DNA of 64,000 bases from Taibaiella sp. (GCA_019638495.1 JAHBTQ010000001.1:496001-560000), one strand, 5' to 3'; counted from the stretch's first letter, positions 49,233-58,567 are shown. The notes: a model not told the origin generated them from the sequence alone. A program made the numbers and translations.

Positions 49233-50612
49233 CTATTGGCGTTTCCGGTCCTTCCACATCTTGTTGAAGGAGCGCTCGGCAAACTTAAGTTCTGTCCTGT
49301 GCTGCACCCAGGTATCCTTAAAGAGTTTATTCACCACACTGCCTTTCAGCGATGGGCCTGCCAGGTTCAGCAGGTTGCGGCTCAGCATGGCCCGCTCCCA
49401 CATAGCCCATGTAGCGTGCTCGGCAAAGCTGTTCAGGTTGTCCTCCACCGCTATCTTGCGGTTTTCCAGCAGCATCTCGTGTATGTTTATCTTCACGGGG
49501 CACACCTCTGTGCAGTTGCCACAAAGGCTGCTGGCATAGCTCAGGTGCTTATACTCCGGCATGCCGGATAGGTGCGGTGTTATCACCGAGCCTATGGGCC
49601 CGCTATACGTTGCACCATAGGCATGGCCGCCAATGTTCTTGTACACCGGACAAGCATTAAGGCAAGACCCGCAACGAATGCAGTACATGCTCTCGCGCAC
49701 CTCGCGGCGCATCAGGTTGGTGCGACCATTGTCTAACAGTATCACATACATCTCCTCGGGTCCATCGGTCTCATCTGTCTTCCGCGGACCGGTAAAAATG
49801 CTGTTATACACCGTTACCTGCTGCCCCGTACCAAAGGTTGCTAAGAGTGGCCAGAACAGCGACAGGTCGTTGACAGAAGGTATCAGCTTTTCTATGCCCG
49901 CTATGGCTATATGCACCTTAGGGAATGCTGTAGACAGTCGTCCGTTGCCCTCATTCTCTGTTACACATATGCCGCCCACATCGGCTAAAAGGAAGTTAGC
50001 TCCCGTTACACCCACCTGCGCTTCTGTATATTTCTTGCGCAGGTTGCGACGCGCCACCATTGTTATTTCAGACGGGCTCAGGTGCGGCTCCGTGCCCAGC
50101 TTTTCGTGAAACAGTTTTGCCACATCCTCCTTGCTTTTGTGCATAGCCGGAGTAACAATGTGGTACGGTGGTTCGCCGTCCAGTTGTTGTATGTACTCAC
50201 CCAGGTCTGTTTCTACCGATTCTATCCCATGTTTACCGAGGAAGTCGTTCAGGTGAATTTCTTCCGTCACCATGCTTTTCGCTTTCACCACTGTTTTAGT
50301 GTTGTGCTCCTTGCATATTTCCAATATTGCCTGCTGCGCCTCCTCGGCATTCTCTGCCCAAATCACCTTGCCGCCGTTTGCACAAAAAGCCTTTTCAAAC
50401 TGCTCCAGGTAAGTGTCCAGGTTTTCCATCACCTTCCACTTTATGTTCTTGGCCTTCTGCCGTGCCAGCTCCAGGTTGCTATACTGCTTCTTGCCCCTTA
50501 CTACCGCATCATTATACTTCTGTATGTTGAAGGCCACCTTTCGCTTATGCTCCAGGTCGCCTGCCTTTACCTCGCTTTTGGCGAGAAATATGTCGTGTTG
50601 ATTATTAGCCAT
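49233..50612 (-). CDS. lutB: LutB-like iron-sulfur protein of lactate oxidation
   Basis: A 459-residue LutB/YkgF family protein: N-terminal Lut domain (SLVTEEIHLND-like, EVGVTGANFLLADVGGICVTENEGNGR pattern) and two ferredoxin-type clusters, CIRCGSCLNACPVY and LCGNCTEVCPVKINIHEML. LutABC oxidises L-lactate. The partner genes lutA and lutC are not in the window. Seven bp separate its stop from the start of the deacetylase gene. Promoter element TATTTTTG 42 bp upstream. Confidence 0.9.
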   Translation of the reverse strand: MANNQHDIFLAKSEVKAGDLEHKRKVAFNIQKYNDAVVRGKKQYSNLELARQKAKNIKWKVMENLDTYLEQFEKAFCANGGKVIWAENAEEAQQAILEICKEHNTKTVVKAKSMVTEEIHLNDFLGKHGIESVETDLGEYIQQLDGEPPYHIVTPAMHKSKEDVAKLFHEKLGTEPHLSPSEITMVARRNLRKKYTEAQVGVTGANFLLADVGGICVTENEGNGRLSTAFPKVHIAIAGIEKLIPSVNDLSLFWPLLATFGTGQQVTVYNSIFTGPRKTDETDGPEEMYVILLDNGRTNLMRREVRESMYCIRCGSCLNACPVYKNIGGHAYGATYSGPIGSVITPHLSGMPEYKHLSYASSLCGNCTEVCPVKINIHEMLLENRKIAVEDNLNSFAEHATWAMWERAMLSRNLLNLAGPSLKGSVVNKLFKDTWVQHRTELKFAERSFNKMWKDRKRQ

Positions 50613-50653
50613 TATTATTCCCAGTCTCCATTCGGAAACTCTGATTTTCCTCT

Positions 50654-50661
50654 CAAAAATA
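50654..50661 (-). promoter_or_regulatory. TAnnTTTG promoter element for lutB
   Basis: Minus-strand TATTTTTG, 41 bp upstream of the LutB start. Confidence 0.4.
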
Positions 50662-50681
50662 AAAACAATCTGCTAACTGTT

Positions 50682-51944
50682 CTATTGGGGCTTGTTGCCC
50701 TGCTGCGGCTTACCCCCTCCACCATTCCCACCACCAGATCGTTTCTTCCAGTTACGTTTCTTGTTATTCTTCTTTGGCCTGTCGTCGCTGCCGGCGCTTG
50801 CTTGCGGTGTAGGCCCAAACTGCTCCGGCACCTGCTGCGGCGGCACATCCTTGCCCAGCAGCTTCTCTATCTTTCTGAACTTGTATAGCTCCTTGTCTGT
50901 AACAAATGTGTAGGCTGTGCCCTTGCTGGCGGCGCGCGCTGTGCGGCCTATGCGGTGCACATAATCTTCACCATCATGCGGCACATCGTAATTGATTACG
51001 AGGTCGATATCCTCAATGTCTATTCCGCGACTCAGTATGTCTGTGGCTACCAGGATGGTGAGCCTGTGGCTCTTAAAGTCCAGCAGCACCTGCTCGCGCT
51101 GTTCCTGCTCCAGGTCTGAGTGTATGGCACCTACTGCAAACTTTGACCTGCGTAGTTCTTCATATAGCTTCTTCACACTCAACTTGCTGCTGCAAAAGAC
51201 GATAACGCTGGTAAACTCTTTCTGTTTCAGTACATGCTTTACGAGTTCTACCTTCTGCGGTTCATACACCAGGAACATACCCTGGGTTATTGCATCCGGC
51301 GGCTTGGAGATGGCTATGTTTATCTCAGCAGGATTCTGCAGTATAGTGTTGGCCAACTTGCGTATCTGCGGCGGCATAGTGGCGCTGAAGAGTAGGTTCT
51401 GTCGCTCCTTTGGCAGGTAGGAGATGATCTTTATGATATCCTCATAAAAACCCATATCCAGCATGCGGTCGGCCTCATCCAGAACCAGGTATTTCAGGCC
51501 GGTCAGCTTTGCATACCCCATGTTCAGGTGCGATATCATGCGGCCGGGCGTGCATATCACTATGTCTGCGCCCGTCTCCAGTGCCTTGCGCTCAGAGGCA
51601 AACAGCGCACCGCCCGTGCCTCCGTACACGGATACAAAGCTTATGTCGGTATAGTATGTTATGCCTTCCAGCGTCTGCGCTATCTGCACTGCCAGCTCGC
51701 GTGTGGGCACTATTATCATGGCATTTATGGAGTGCTCCTCGTGCGGCTCTTCGAGCAGGCGTTGCAGTACAGGCAGCAGAAATGCGGCTGTCTTGCCAGT
51801 ACCCGTTTGGGCCGCCGCTATTATATCGCGGCCATCCAGTATATAGGGTATTACCTGCTCCTGCACCGGGGTGGCGGTCACATATCCCATGGCATCAATG
51901 CCATCCATCAAATCATCATCAAACCCAAAATCAGAGAAATACAA
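50682..51944 (-). CDS. DEAD-box RNA helicase (RhlE-like)
   Basis: A 420-residue helicase with the motif set: AAQTGTGKTAAF (I), PTRELA (Ia), GG and TPGR (Ib), VLDEADRMLDMGF (II), FSATMP (III), ATDILSRGIDIEDIDLVINYD (V) and YVHRIGRTAR (VI). The tail is basic and glycine/asparagine-rich (KKNNKKRNWKKRSGGGNGGGG), as in cold-shock helicases. The start appears to be TTG at 51944, since a TAG lies 18 bp upstream in frame and the next ATG would cut the Q-motif region. Confidence 0.92.
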   Translation of the reverse strand: MYFSDFGFDDDLMDGIDAMGYVTATPVQEQVIPYILDGRDIIAAAQTGTGKTAAFLLPVLQRLLEEPHEEHSINAMIIVPTRELAVQIAQTLEGITYYTDISFVSVYGGTGGALFASERKALETGADIVICTPGRMISHLNMGYAKLTGLKYLVLDEADRMLDMGFYEDIIKIISYLPKERQNLLFSATMPPQIRKLANTILQNPAEINIAISKPPDAITQGMFLVYEPQKVELVKHVLKQKEFTSVIVFCSSKLSVKKLYEELRRSKFAVGAIHSDLEQEQREQVLLDFKSHRLTILVATDILSRGIDIEDIDLVINYDVPHDGEDYVHRIGRTARAASKGTAYTFVTDKELYKFRKIEKLLGKDVPPQQVPEQFGPTPQASAGSDDRPKKNNKKRNWKKRSGGGNGGGGKPQQGNKPQ

Positions 51945-51999
51945 AGTATATGTTTTGTGCTAAGATAGGCCATTACCCGCTTTAGGTTAATAGCGCAAG

Positions 52000-52407
52000 C
52001 TACTTCTTAATGAAAGCCTGCGCGGTCATTATCGGCATCTCAGCATGTTTATAATCTTTAAGATTTCGGGTGATTAGTACATTCACGCCATTTTCTCTAG
52101 CTGTGAAATACTGTATCGCGTCCTCGAAATCAGTAAAAGGAGATTCAAGTGCAAGTGTCAATGTCTTATCGTCTACCGGTAATACAGTAACTAATATCTT
52201 TAGTTTCCTTAAAACACCTCTACTGCCCGCTTTACCATGCTGCTTGCTCAGCAGGTAATCTATGTTCGTGAAGGACAAGGAAGACATATAAACCTTTAGC
52301 TTACCGCCGTCTGCCAGCGTAAATAGTTCTGCAGCGTAATAGCAAAATGGCTCCCTATTCAGAAACAAATCCAACACTATATCGCTATCCACAAAAACGC
52401 TGTCCAT
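52000..52407 (-). CDS. PIN-domain toxin
   Basis: A 135-residue PIN-type RNase toxin: the first acidic site in VFVDSDIVLDLFL, SFTNIDYLL, and the late DFEDAIQY and TRNLKDYK acidic/asparagine set. Its ATG shares one base with the stop of the antitoxin gene (TAATG), so the pair is coupled. Confidence 0.88.
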   Translation of the reverse strand: MDSVFVDSDIVLDLFLNREPFCYYAAELFTLADGGKLKVYMSSLSFTNIDYLLSKQHGKAGSRGVLRKLKILVTVLPVDDKTLTLALESPFTDFEDAIQYFTARENGVNVLITRNLKDYKHAEMPIMTAQAFIKK

Positions 52408-52658
52408 TATTTATACTTTGACTTCAGGTAAGCTGTCCTGTCCTTTTTGAAATCAAAATCAGCCGGGAGGTCCAGCACACCCATCAAGCTTTGGACAAGG
52501 GGAGAGATTTTATTTCCGTCTGTTTCCTTTTCCTTTTTTGTAAGCTCTGACAAATAGGACTCCACAACCTGAGACAGGGATGTGTGATTATTCTCAGCAA
52601 ATCGCTTTGCCCTTTTTATCACGTTTTCATCCAACGATAATGTTAGTTTGGCGTTCAT
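52407..52658 (-). CDS. antitoxin of PIN-domain pair (DUF6364-like)
   Basis: An 83-residue protein with a ribbon-helix-helix-like N-terminus (MNAKLTLSLDENVIKRAKRFAENNHTSLSQVVESYL in pattern) and a basic tail (KDRTAYLKSKYK) that would occupy the toxin. The start at 52658 fits the family; upstream codons are not typical. Confidence 0.82.
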   Translation of the reverse strand: MNAKLTLSLDENVIKRAKRFAENNHTSLSQVVESYLSELTKKEKETDGNKISPLVQSLMGVLDLPADFDFKKDRTAYLKSKYK

Positions 52659-52763
52659 AGCAAAATGAATACGTGTAAATTTATGAAAAATGTACGTATA
52701 ACGCAAATGACGCCTCGATTATACCATTAACTTATCCTATAATCCACCACCCTCTAAAACCCG

Positions 52764-52771
52764 TACCTTTG
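52764..52771 (+). promoter_or_regulatory. TAnnTTTG promoter element abutting a start codon
   Basis: TACCTTTG ends only 4 bp before the ATG at 52776, so the transcript would begin at or near the start codon (leaderless). Confidence 0.6.
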
Positions 52772-52775
52772 ATAT

Positions 52776-53495
52776 ATGCTGCAACCCTGGCAAAAAGGCA
52801 TCGTGAAAAGCATAGAGCAGGCCACGCCTAATACGCGCCGCTACTGGATAGAATTGCCCGAAACAGAGCGATTCGACTTTACGCCCGGCCAGTTCGTGAC
52901 GCTGGACCTTCCCATACATGAGCAGCGCAATAAGCGCTGGCGCAGCTACAGCATTGCCTCTGCACCTGACGGCACCAACGTCTTTGAGCTGGTAGTGGTG
53001 TACCTGGAAGGCGGCGTGGGCTCCGGCTATCTGTTTGAGAATGTGAAGGTGGGTGATACCCTTACATTGCGTGGCCCGCAAGGCGTTTTCGTTTTGCCAA
53101 AGGAAAAAGAGAAAGAACACTTTTTCATCTGCACCGGAACCGGCATAGCCCCCTTCCGCAGCATGGTGCAGCATATAGGAAATGCAGGGCTCGAGGGCTA
53201 CAAGACAAACCTCATTTTCGGGACACGCACCCGGGAGGATCTTCTATATCACGAAGAAATGAAACGACTGGAACAAGGACTGCCCGGCTTCAGGTATCAC
53301 CCTACGCTATCCCGCGAACAGTGGACAGAGGGGCAAAGCGGCTACGTACATCCTATCTATGAAGAACTGTGTGCCGACAGGCAGCCGGCCTCCTTTATGC
53401 TTTGCGGCTGGCGCGACATGATAGACGAGGCGCGCGACCGCATCCTGAAAATGGGCTACGACAAAAAAGATATTCACATAGAGATATACGGCTAA
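52776..53495 (+). CDS. ferredoxin-NADP reductase-like flavoprotein
   Basis: A 239-residue FAD/NAD(P) reductase of the ferredoxin-NADP reductase group. FAD site in RWRSYSIASAPD near residue 49, NAD(P) site in FICTGTGIAPFRSMVQH near residue 115, and FMLCGWRDMIDEARDRI at the end. It transfers electrons between NAD(P)H and a small carrier; the partner is not known. A TACCTTTG element abuts the start. A strong terminator follows. Confidence 0.88.
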   Translation: MLQPWQKGIVKSIEQATPNTRRYWIELPETERFDFTPGQFVTLDLPIHEQRNKRWRSYSIASAPDGTNVFELVVVYLEGGVGSGYLFENVKVGDTLTLRGPQGVFVLPKEKEKEHFFICTGTGIAPFRSMVQHIGNAGLEGYKTNLIFGTRTREDLLYHEEMKRLEQGLPGFRYHPTLSREQWTEGQSGYVHPIYEELCADRQPASFMLCGWRDMIDEARDRILKMGYDKKDIHIEIYG

Positions 53496-53512
53496 TACCG
53501 CATTAAGGCAAA

Positions 53513-53541
53513 CAAAGCCACCGGAATAACCGGTGGCTTTG
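53513..53541 (+). terminator. hairpin terminator after ferredoxin-NADP reductase-like gene
   Basis: CAAAGCCACCGG (53513-53524) with CCGGTGGCTTTG (53530-53541), loop AATAA: a perfect 12-bp stem. The T-run is poor, but the stem is strong. Confidence 0.8.
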
Positions 53542-53563
53542 ATAAATAATATTCTTTACGTGC

Positions 53564-53962
53564 TTAGTCTATTGTAGCAGCAAACTGTTCCAGCTTTTCC
53601 ACAATCGCCTTGCGTTTGCCAATCATGTCCAATTGCTTCATTCTCAAAGCATCAGAAAAGAGCTTCCGCTGGCTAATGGTGAGGTCACGATACTTCGTCC
53701 TATCCATTTCGGAAGTAGCATTACGCATCTTGTCGCGCGATTCGCCAAACTCTGTATTAGCCATTGCATTAATATCCGTGAAAATAGCTTCCGCAGTCGT
53801 GGTATCTTTCTTCGCAGCAGCCTTATCAAATTCGGCAACCTTCGTAGAGAAGCCCGGACGGGTTACCGACACCACCTTGGCGGGAACCGGTATAGACTGG
53901 GCAACTGCAACATTACCATAGGCGGCCCATAGGCCGCCGATAAGCACTAAATACTTTATCAT
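53564..53962 (-). CDS. small exported helical protein (tandem paralog 1)
   Basis: A 132-residue protein with a signal peptide (start MIKYLVLIGGLWAAYGNVAVAQ at 53962). The mature part is helical: FSTKVAEFDKAAAKKDTTTAEAIFTDINAMANTEFG and LRMKQLDMIGKRKAIVEKLEQF. The pattern F-x-T-K ... INAM ... LD ... KL-EF is shared with the next gene, so the two arose by tandem duplication. Family not recognised. Confidence 0.7.
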   Translation of the reverse strand: MIKYLVLIGGLWAAYGNVAVAQSIPVPAKVVSVTRPGFSTKVAEFDKAAAKKDTTTAEAIFTDINAMANTEFGESRDKMRNATSEMDRTKYRDLTISQRKLFSDALRMKQLDMIGKRKAIVEKLEQFAATID

Positions 53963-53989
53963 TCTAATGGTTTTTTGTTCCGGCAACGA

Positions 53990-54385
53990 TTAGATCGTAA
54001 CCTTAAACTCGTTGAGCTTTGCTTTCAGCGCAACACGGTTTGTAGTCATGTCGAGCTTCAGGTTCCAGGCAGTCTGGTACATCATAGCCTGGTTGCCATA
54101 CTTGGTTTCCAGTGTAGCCTGCGCTGCAGGTGTGGTAGCCGCTTCGAGTTGGCCCTTTGTAACACCTAATACGCTCATCATCATTGCGTTGATCTCGTCC
54201 CAGGTAGCACTTGCCCCTGTTAGGTTACCTGCGCCTATCTGGCTGTCCATCAGGTTGATCTTGGTGTTGAATGCAGCCTGGGTAACAGGTACCGCAGGCG
54301 CTGCCGCATAAACCGATACGGGCTGAACTGTGGTAATACCTACAGCAGCTGTGAGTACAAAACAAGCTAAGAAAATGCGTTTCAT
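53990..54385 (-). CDS. small exported helical protein (tandem paralog 2)
   Basis: A 131-residue protein with signal MKRIFLACFVLTAAVGITT, then FNTKINLMDSQIGAGNLTGASATWDEINAMMMSVLG and WNLKLDMTTNRVALKAKLNEF, aligning with the paralog encoded 27 bp downstream. Likely a periplasmic helical hairpin. Function unknown. Confidence 0.7.
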   Translation of the reverse strand: MKRIFLACFVLTAAVGITTVQPVSVYAAAPAVPVTQAAFNTKINLMDSQIGAGNLTGASATWDEINAMMMSVLGVTKGQLEAATTPAAQATLETKYGNQAMMYQTAWNLKLDMTTNRVALKAKLNEFKVTI

Positions 54386-54422
54386 TTTGTAAATTTTGTT
54401 TATAAAAGTACTGAAAAAATTT

Positions 54423-56336
54423 CTATTCTACATCTAAGACAGTAGCTCCCCCCCTATATAGTTGGGTCTTATACCGTAAAGATGGTGAAATTAACAATTC
54501 CCCGAGTCCTAATTCATGCCATTTTTTGTCAATTTGAGCAATTGTTTCATCGGCTGCAACGATAATATTCGGCCATGGACGGTCAAAATCGTCATGTTTT
54601 TTAGTTTTCCGGGTACCATCCAGTCCCAGGACGCCGTTTGAATAAAAATGGTCTCGCCGGGGGTCCAGATTGTTGCAGAATCGCCACAACACGTCGGCGA
54701 TATCGTTTGCGTTGACCGTATGTTCCACATAAATGACCATTTTTATGCCGTCCATGCCAGGCTGGTCCACCAGCTCCTTATGCAACTCGGCCACGTGTCC
54801 GCGTCTGTCTTTCTCCACAGAAATGAGCAGAACCGGTATTTGCCATTGCCTCATCAGTGCGTCGCCAACACTCGCTATCTCGGGGAAACGTTGCTGTAAT
54901 GTCTTAGCAGAAAACGCAGCGGCAATTTTATAGGGCAGAAGAGGAGCCGTTATTTCCTCCTCGGTTTTGCGCGTCCCATCTATGCACATTTTGCCGCCAA
55001 AGCCCATTTTGGAGCAGCTATGATCCAATACGTCCATGGGCCCCTGGCTAAAGTAGATATCTGTAGCAGGATTCAGGTTGTTGAATACATCGCGTGCCAG
55101 CTTGCCATAATCGTCAATCTTTATGCCGCTTGTCTTTTCACCATCTGCAAGCACCAATATCTTGTTAAACATCATTTGCCCGGCACCCCACATGGCATTC
55201 ATCACCTTTTGCCCCTGGCCGGGATATTCCTTGTTGATAGTAGCTATTACGAGATTGTGAAACACGCCCTCTACCGGCATATTCATATCGGCAATCTCAG
55301 GCACCATCGTCATTTTGATGGGTGTAAGGAAAATTCGCTCTGTAGCCTTGCCAATCCAGGCATCCTCCTGCGGCGGAATGCCAACGATAGTTGCAGGGTA
55401 AATAGCATCCTTCTTATGCGTTATAGCGGTGACATGGAACCGCGGATACCAGTCGGCCAGTGAATAATATCCTGTATGGTCGCCAAAAGGTCCTTCCCAT
55501 ATCATTTCCTCGGCTGGGTCTACATACCCTTCTATGATGAAGTCGGCATCGGCAGGCACCTCTATATCGGGCTGCGTAATGCAACGAACAAGCTCCACTT
55601 TCTTTTTGCGCAGAAAACCTGCCAGCATGTATTCATCCACATTATCGGGCAGTGGTGCCGTGGCTGCATACGTATAGACCGGATCGCCGCCCAGAGCTAC
55701 CGCCACGGGCATGCGCTTGCCCAGCTTCTTGTACTCGTTATAATGACGGGCAGATACCTTGTGCCTGTGCCAGTGCATACCTGTAAGCGTAGGCCCAAAC
55801 TCCTGCATGCGATACATACCAATGTTGCGCATGCCGCTTATAGGATCCTTGGTGTGTATGGCAGGCAGCGTTATGAACCGGCCACCATCTTCGGGCCAGC
55901 ACTTCAGTATCGGCAGCTTGCCCAGGTCGGGCGTTGCCATTACTACCTCCTGGCAGGCACCACGGCCGCTTACCACCTTCGGCATGTACGATGCAAACTT
56001 GCCCAATTCCGGCAGCATGGCCAGCTTTTCCAGCAGGCCATTTTTGGGAGTCGACATCTTCTTCAGCAAACCATCGATGTCATTCATGGCATCGTCCAGG
56101 TGATTGATACCAAGCGCCATACACATGCGCCTGTCGCTGCCCATGCTGTTGATAAGCAAGGGGAAATCGGTACCCGTATTTTCGAAAAGAAGTGCTTTGT
56201 TTCTATCGGGTGTTTTTGACACACGGTCGGTTATCTCTGCAATTTCCAGTACCGGGTCTACGAAGGTCTTTATCCTCACCAGCTCGCCAGCCTTTTCCAG
56301 AGCATCAACGAATGCCCGGAGTGATTTGTATGCCAT
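54423..56336 (-). CDS. UbiD-family decarboxylase (menaquinone-type)
   Basis: A 637-residue UbiD-like enzyme, which uses prenylated FMN to remove a carboxyl group from an aromatic ring. Visible: MRNIGMYRMQEFGPTLTGMHWHRHK (prFMN region), EGPFGDHTGYYS and the late MYVEHTVNANDIADVLWRFCN part. It is longer than enteric UbiD, as usual in Bacteroidota, where it is usually assigned to menaquinone synthesis. A TACCTTTG element lies 5 bp before the ATG. Confidence 0.9.
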   Translation of the reverse strand: MAYKSLRAFVDALEKAGELVRIKTFVDPVLEIAEITDRVSKTPDRNKALLFENTGTDFPLLINSMGSDRRMCMALGINHLDDAMNDIDGLLKKMSTPKNGLLEKLAMLPELGKFASYMPKVVSGRGACQEVVMATPDLGKLPILKCWPEDGGRFITLPAIHTKDPISGMRNIGMYRMQEFGPTLTGMHWHRHKVSARHYNEYKKLGKRMPVAVALGGDPVYTYAATAPLPDNVDEYMLAGFLRKKKVELVRCITQPDIEVPADADFIIEGYVDPAEEMIWEGPFGDHTGYYSLADWYPRFHVTAITHKKDAIYPATIVGIPPQEDAWIGKATERIFLTPIKMTMVPEIADMNMPVEGVFHNLVIATINKEYPGQGQKVMNAMWGAGQMMFNKILVLADGEKTSGIKIDDYGKLARDVFNNLNPATDIYFSQGPMDVLDHSCSKMGFGGKMCIDGTRKTEEEITAPLLPYKIAAAFSAKTLQQRFPEIASVGDALMRQWQIPVLLISVEKDRRGHVAELHKELVDQPGMDGIKMVIYVEHTVNANDIADVLWRFCNNLDPRRDHFYSNGVLGLDGTRKTKKHDDFDRPWPNIIVAADETIAQIDKKWHELGLGELLISPSLRYKTQLYRGGATVLDVE

Positions 56337-56341
56337 GGGTG

Positions 56342-56349
56342 CAAAGGTA
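56342..56349 (-). promoter_or_regulatory. TAnnTTTG promoter element abutting UbiD start codon
   Basis: Minus-strand TACCTTTG, ending 5 bp before the ATG at 56336; predicted leaderless transcript. Confidence 0.6.
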
Positions 56350-56385
56350 GTGTGAGCCGCTGAAGTAAATCGGTGCCTAATCCCA

Positions 56386-56895
56386 CTATAAAGAAAGGTT
56401 ATGCGTCACCACCAATTCCACGGGCTCAAAATGCACACCCGGCTTCGCACTGTAATCGTCAAATGAAATGGAATAGGATAATTCCCTTATCCGATAGCCA
56501 TCCTGCCTCCGCTCTGTAGCTGCTGATGACCGCATGAAGTGGCCAAACTCATCCCCATCCGGGCTCCAGCCTTGCAGAGCTTTGTGAAGGGCCCACTCCA
56601 GGTCGTAATAGGAAAGGGCAGCCTCTTTGTAATCTGTGGGCGTGCCGTTAGCGGTGCCACTATGCGGGTTAAACCCAAGGCGCAGCACGACCGTACCCCT
56701 CGCCACCTGCACATTCTCAGAAAGATCGTCAAAGCAGAACTCATCGAAATCAATAAGCAGGCACGGCCATGAAACGGGTGGACGGCCCTTGGCCGAAAGT
56801 TGTCCCATATCCTGGGCGATGTATTTTATGTCGGCAACCTGGGCCGCTATGCGTGCCTGCAGAGCAAGGAAGAGACGGGCGAAAGGAGAAGTCAT
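56386..56895 (-). CDS. phage structural-type protein
   Basis: A 169-residue protein after the portal gene. Its DFDEFCFDDLSENVQVARGTVVLRLGF strand pair and YYDLEWALHKALQGW resemble small tail-completion proteins of Mu-like phages, but I cannot fix the family. No signal peptide. Position in the phage run supports a virion role. Confidence 0.6.
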   Translation of the reverse strand: MTSPFARLFLALQARIAAQVADIKYIAQDMGQLSAKGRPPVSWPCLLIDFDEFCFDDLSENVQVARGTVVLRLGFNPHSGTANGTPTDYKEAALSYYDLEWALHKALQGWSPDGDEFGHFMRSSAATERRQDGYRIRELSYSISFDDYSAKPGVHFEPVELVVTHNLSL

Positions 56896-56899
56896 TTTG

Positions 56900-56963
56900 A
56901 GGAATTGGGATTGGGTTTTGGAATTTGCCTTTTGGAATTTGGGGGTTCATTTTTGGAATTTCA
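56900..56963. repeat. TTTTGGAATTT short repeats
   Basis: Three copies of a TTTTGGAATTT-like unit in 64 bp, between two phage genes. This kind of low-complexity tract is common between Bacteroidota genes. Confidence 0.5.
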
Positions 56964-56965
56964 TG

Positions 56966-58072
56966 CTACTCAGCTGGTATGCCATAGGTGTCGTACCAAT
57001 AGCTTTGAGGGATGCTGATCACTTCGGAAAGCTGTTTGTCTATTGCCATTCGCTTTTCCAAGTGGTCTACGTCTGTACCCTTTGCAAATACAAAATTCCC
57101 ACCCTCTACAGGATAGCCATACGAACGCAGTATAGCGAGAAACTGTGGTTCGTTGAGCATGGCCGCAGTGTAGGCAATGTCTGCACGCGTTATCTCGTAT
57201 TGCTGCTCCTGGTGTATGCGGCTCTGGGCATAGCCGGCGCTGCGACTACTGTTCGTCGTCTCTGTATTGCCTAGCACAGTCACTGATATCTCTTCGTTTA
57301 ATGCCTTGATAAATGAGTTCTGGAGCCCGCCATCAGAATTTGCCTGCTTGCCGTCCTTTATCTCAAAGTCGGCCTGGCGCGGTATCATCATTGCAAGTGA
57401 GCTACCGGCTTCATCCAGGATGCGACGCAACTCCGCCCGTGTCTGATCGTCATATGAATCGTATTTCATGACCCGTACCGGCTGGCCAAACAACTCAATA
57501 AATTGGGCCCAATCTGCAAGGCCACCACGCTTGTACAGGCAATAAGGTGCGCACTTTAGCAAGAGACCCAGATCCTTTTGGTCGCCCATTATCCATATAT
57601 TATTCCTACCGGCCCAGGCTATTCCCGTTTCTCCGGACTGCTCAAAAGAAATGATACCTTTCTCCGGCTTTATGTGCTTACGGGGAATGAGGTTTAAGGC
57701 CAGTTTTGCACCCGGCATGAACTCTATGCCGGAGATGCCCCAGAGTAATGTCTCGATGACCGTGCGCACCACCGTGCGAAACTCCAGCGACCGGATAAGC
57801 TCATCCATAGCCGCTACGTGGTGCCCATCAGACTCAAAACGGATACCCTTGTTGAGCACCGCATTTACCTTCTTGGCGATGACACCTGAAAGATGACCGT
57901 CTAGTAATATGTCTTCGTACAGATCATAGAGACGGCTTCGGTTCGGAAAGCTTATGGCTTCGGCAGCCACCAATGCAGCGCGCCATGACGCGATGTCCTT
58001 TCTGCTCCTGTCTATAGAGCGCACATTGAGCTCGTTGATAATAATGGGCGCTTGTTGTTGATTCTTATTCAT
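56966..58072 (-). CDS. phage portal protein, DUF935 (Mu Gp29-like)
   Basis: A 368-residue DUF935 portal, the dodecameric channel through which DNA enters the capsid. LYDLYEDILLDGHLSGVIAKKVNAVLNKGIRF at the start, PRKHIKPEKGIISF in the middle, and SVTVLGNTETTNSSRSAGYAQSRIHQEQQ near residue 255 are typical of the family. The product is somewhat shorter than Mu Gp29, with the C-terminus ending soon after VISIPQSYWYDTYGIP. Confidence 0.85.
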   Translation of the reverse strand: MNKNQQQAPIIINELNVRSIDRSRKDIASWRAALVAAEAISFPNRSRLYDLYEDILLDGHLSGVIAKKVNAVLNKGIRFESDGHHVAAMDELIRSLEFRTVVRTVIETLLWGISGIEFMPGAKLALNLIPRKHIKPEKGIISFEQSGETGIAWAGRNNIWIMGDQKDLGLLLKCAPYCLYKRGGLADWAQFIELFGQPVRVMKYDSYDDQTRAELRRILDEAGSSLAMMIPRQADFEIKDGKQANSDGGLQNSFIKALNEEISVTVLGNTETTNSSRSAGYAQSRIHQEQQYEITRADIAYTAAMLNEPQFLAILRSYGYPVEGGNFVFAKGTDVDHLEKRMAIDKQLSEVISIPQSYWYDTYGIPAE

Positions 58073-58204
58073 AACGATAATTTTATGGCTGGTTTTCTTT
58101 GATGTGCGGGGTTAATTGAACTATCTTTACATCATCCCCCTTGTAGTCGTATATCCATCCTTTTATCACATGAAGACCTGTAAAGGCCATAGCATTATTA
58201 TTGG

Positions 58205-58567
58205 ATGAGAAGATTACTTGCAGAATTTTATAGCTGGATGTATGGCTTAACGAAGTCGAAGCTATCGTCCTACATAGTCGGGCTGATATACATCAGCGTC
58301 ATGAACTTTGTGACCCTAAACGGGCTTGCATTGCTTACCCGCGACATGTTTAGCCCAATGGCGTCCCTGCTTGTGCTGTTTAACTTTCCCTACCTGATAG
58401 TGACCTTTGCTGCTATCTGCGGTGCTACATGGTGGCTTACTCCAACAGCGCAGAATGTATCTAAAGACGCGAAGAAAATAACTAAGCATACAGCCCTTAT
58501 TCTTTACACGGTAGCTGCGCTGGTGCTGTTTCTCTACAAGCACTACGGAGAATGGCTGTTCTCTTAA
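58205..58567 (+). CDS. small membrane protein
   Basis: A 120-residue protein on the strand opposite to the phage genes, with three hydrophobic helices (YIVGLIYISVMNFVTLNGLALL, MASLLVLFNFPYLIVTFAAICGATWWL and ALILYTVAALVLFLY). No family recognised. It ends in a 4-bp convergent overlap with the connector gene. It might be a phage accessory gene or a host gene. Confidence 0.6.
   Translation: MRRLLAEFYSWMYGLTKSKLSSYIVGLIYISVMNFVTLNGLALLTRDMFSPMASLLVLFNFPYLIVTFAAICGATWWLTPTAQNVSKDAKKITKHTALILYTVAALVLFLYKHYGEWLFS

Noticed and set aside
55476..56219. Open frame of 247 codons opposite the UbiD gene
   Set aside because: Antisense shadow of a well-supported enzyme gene.
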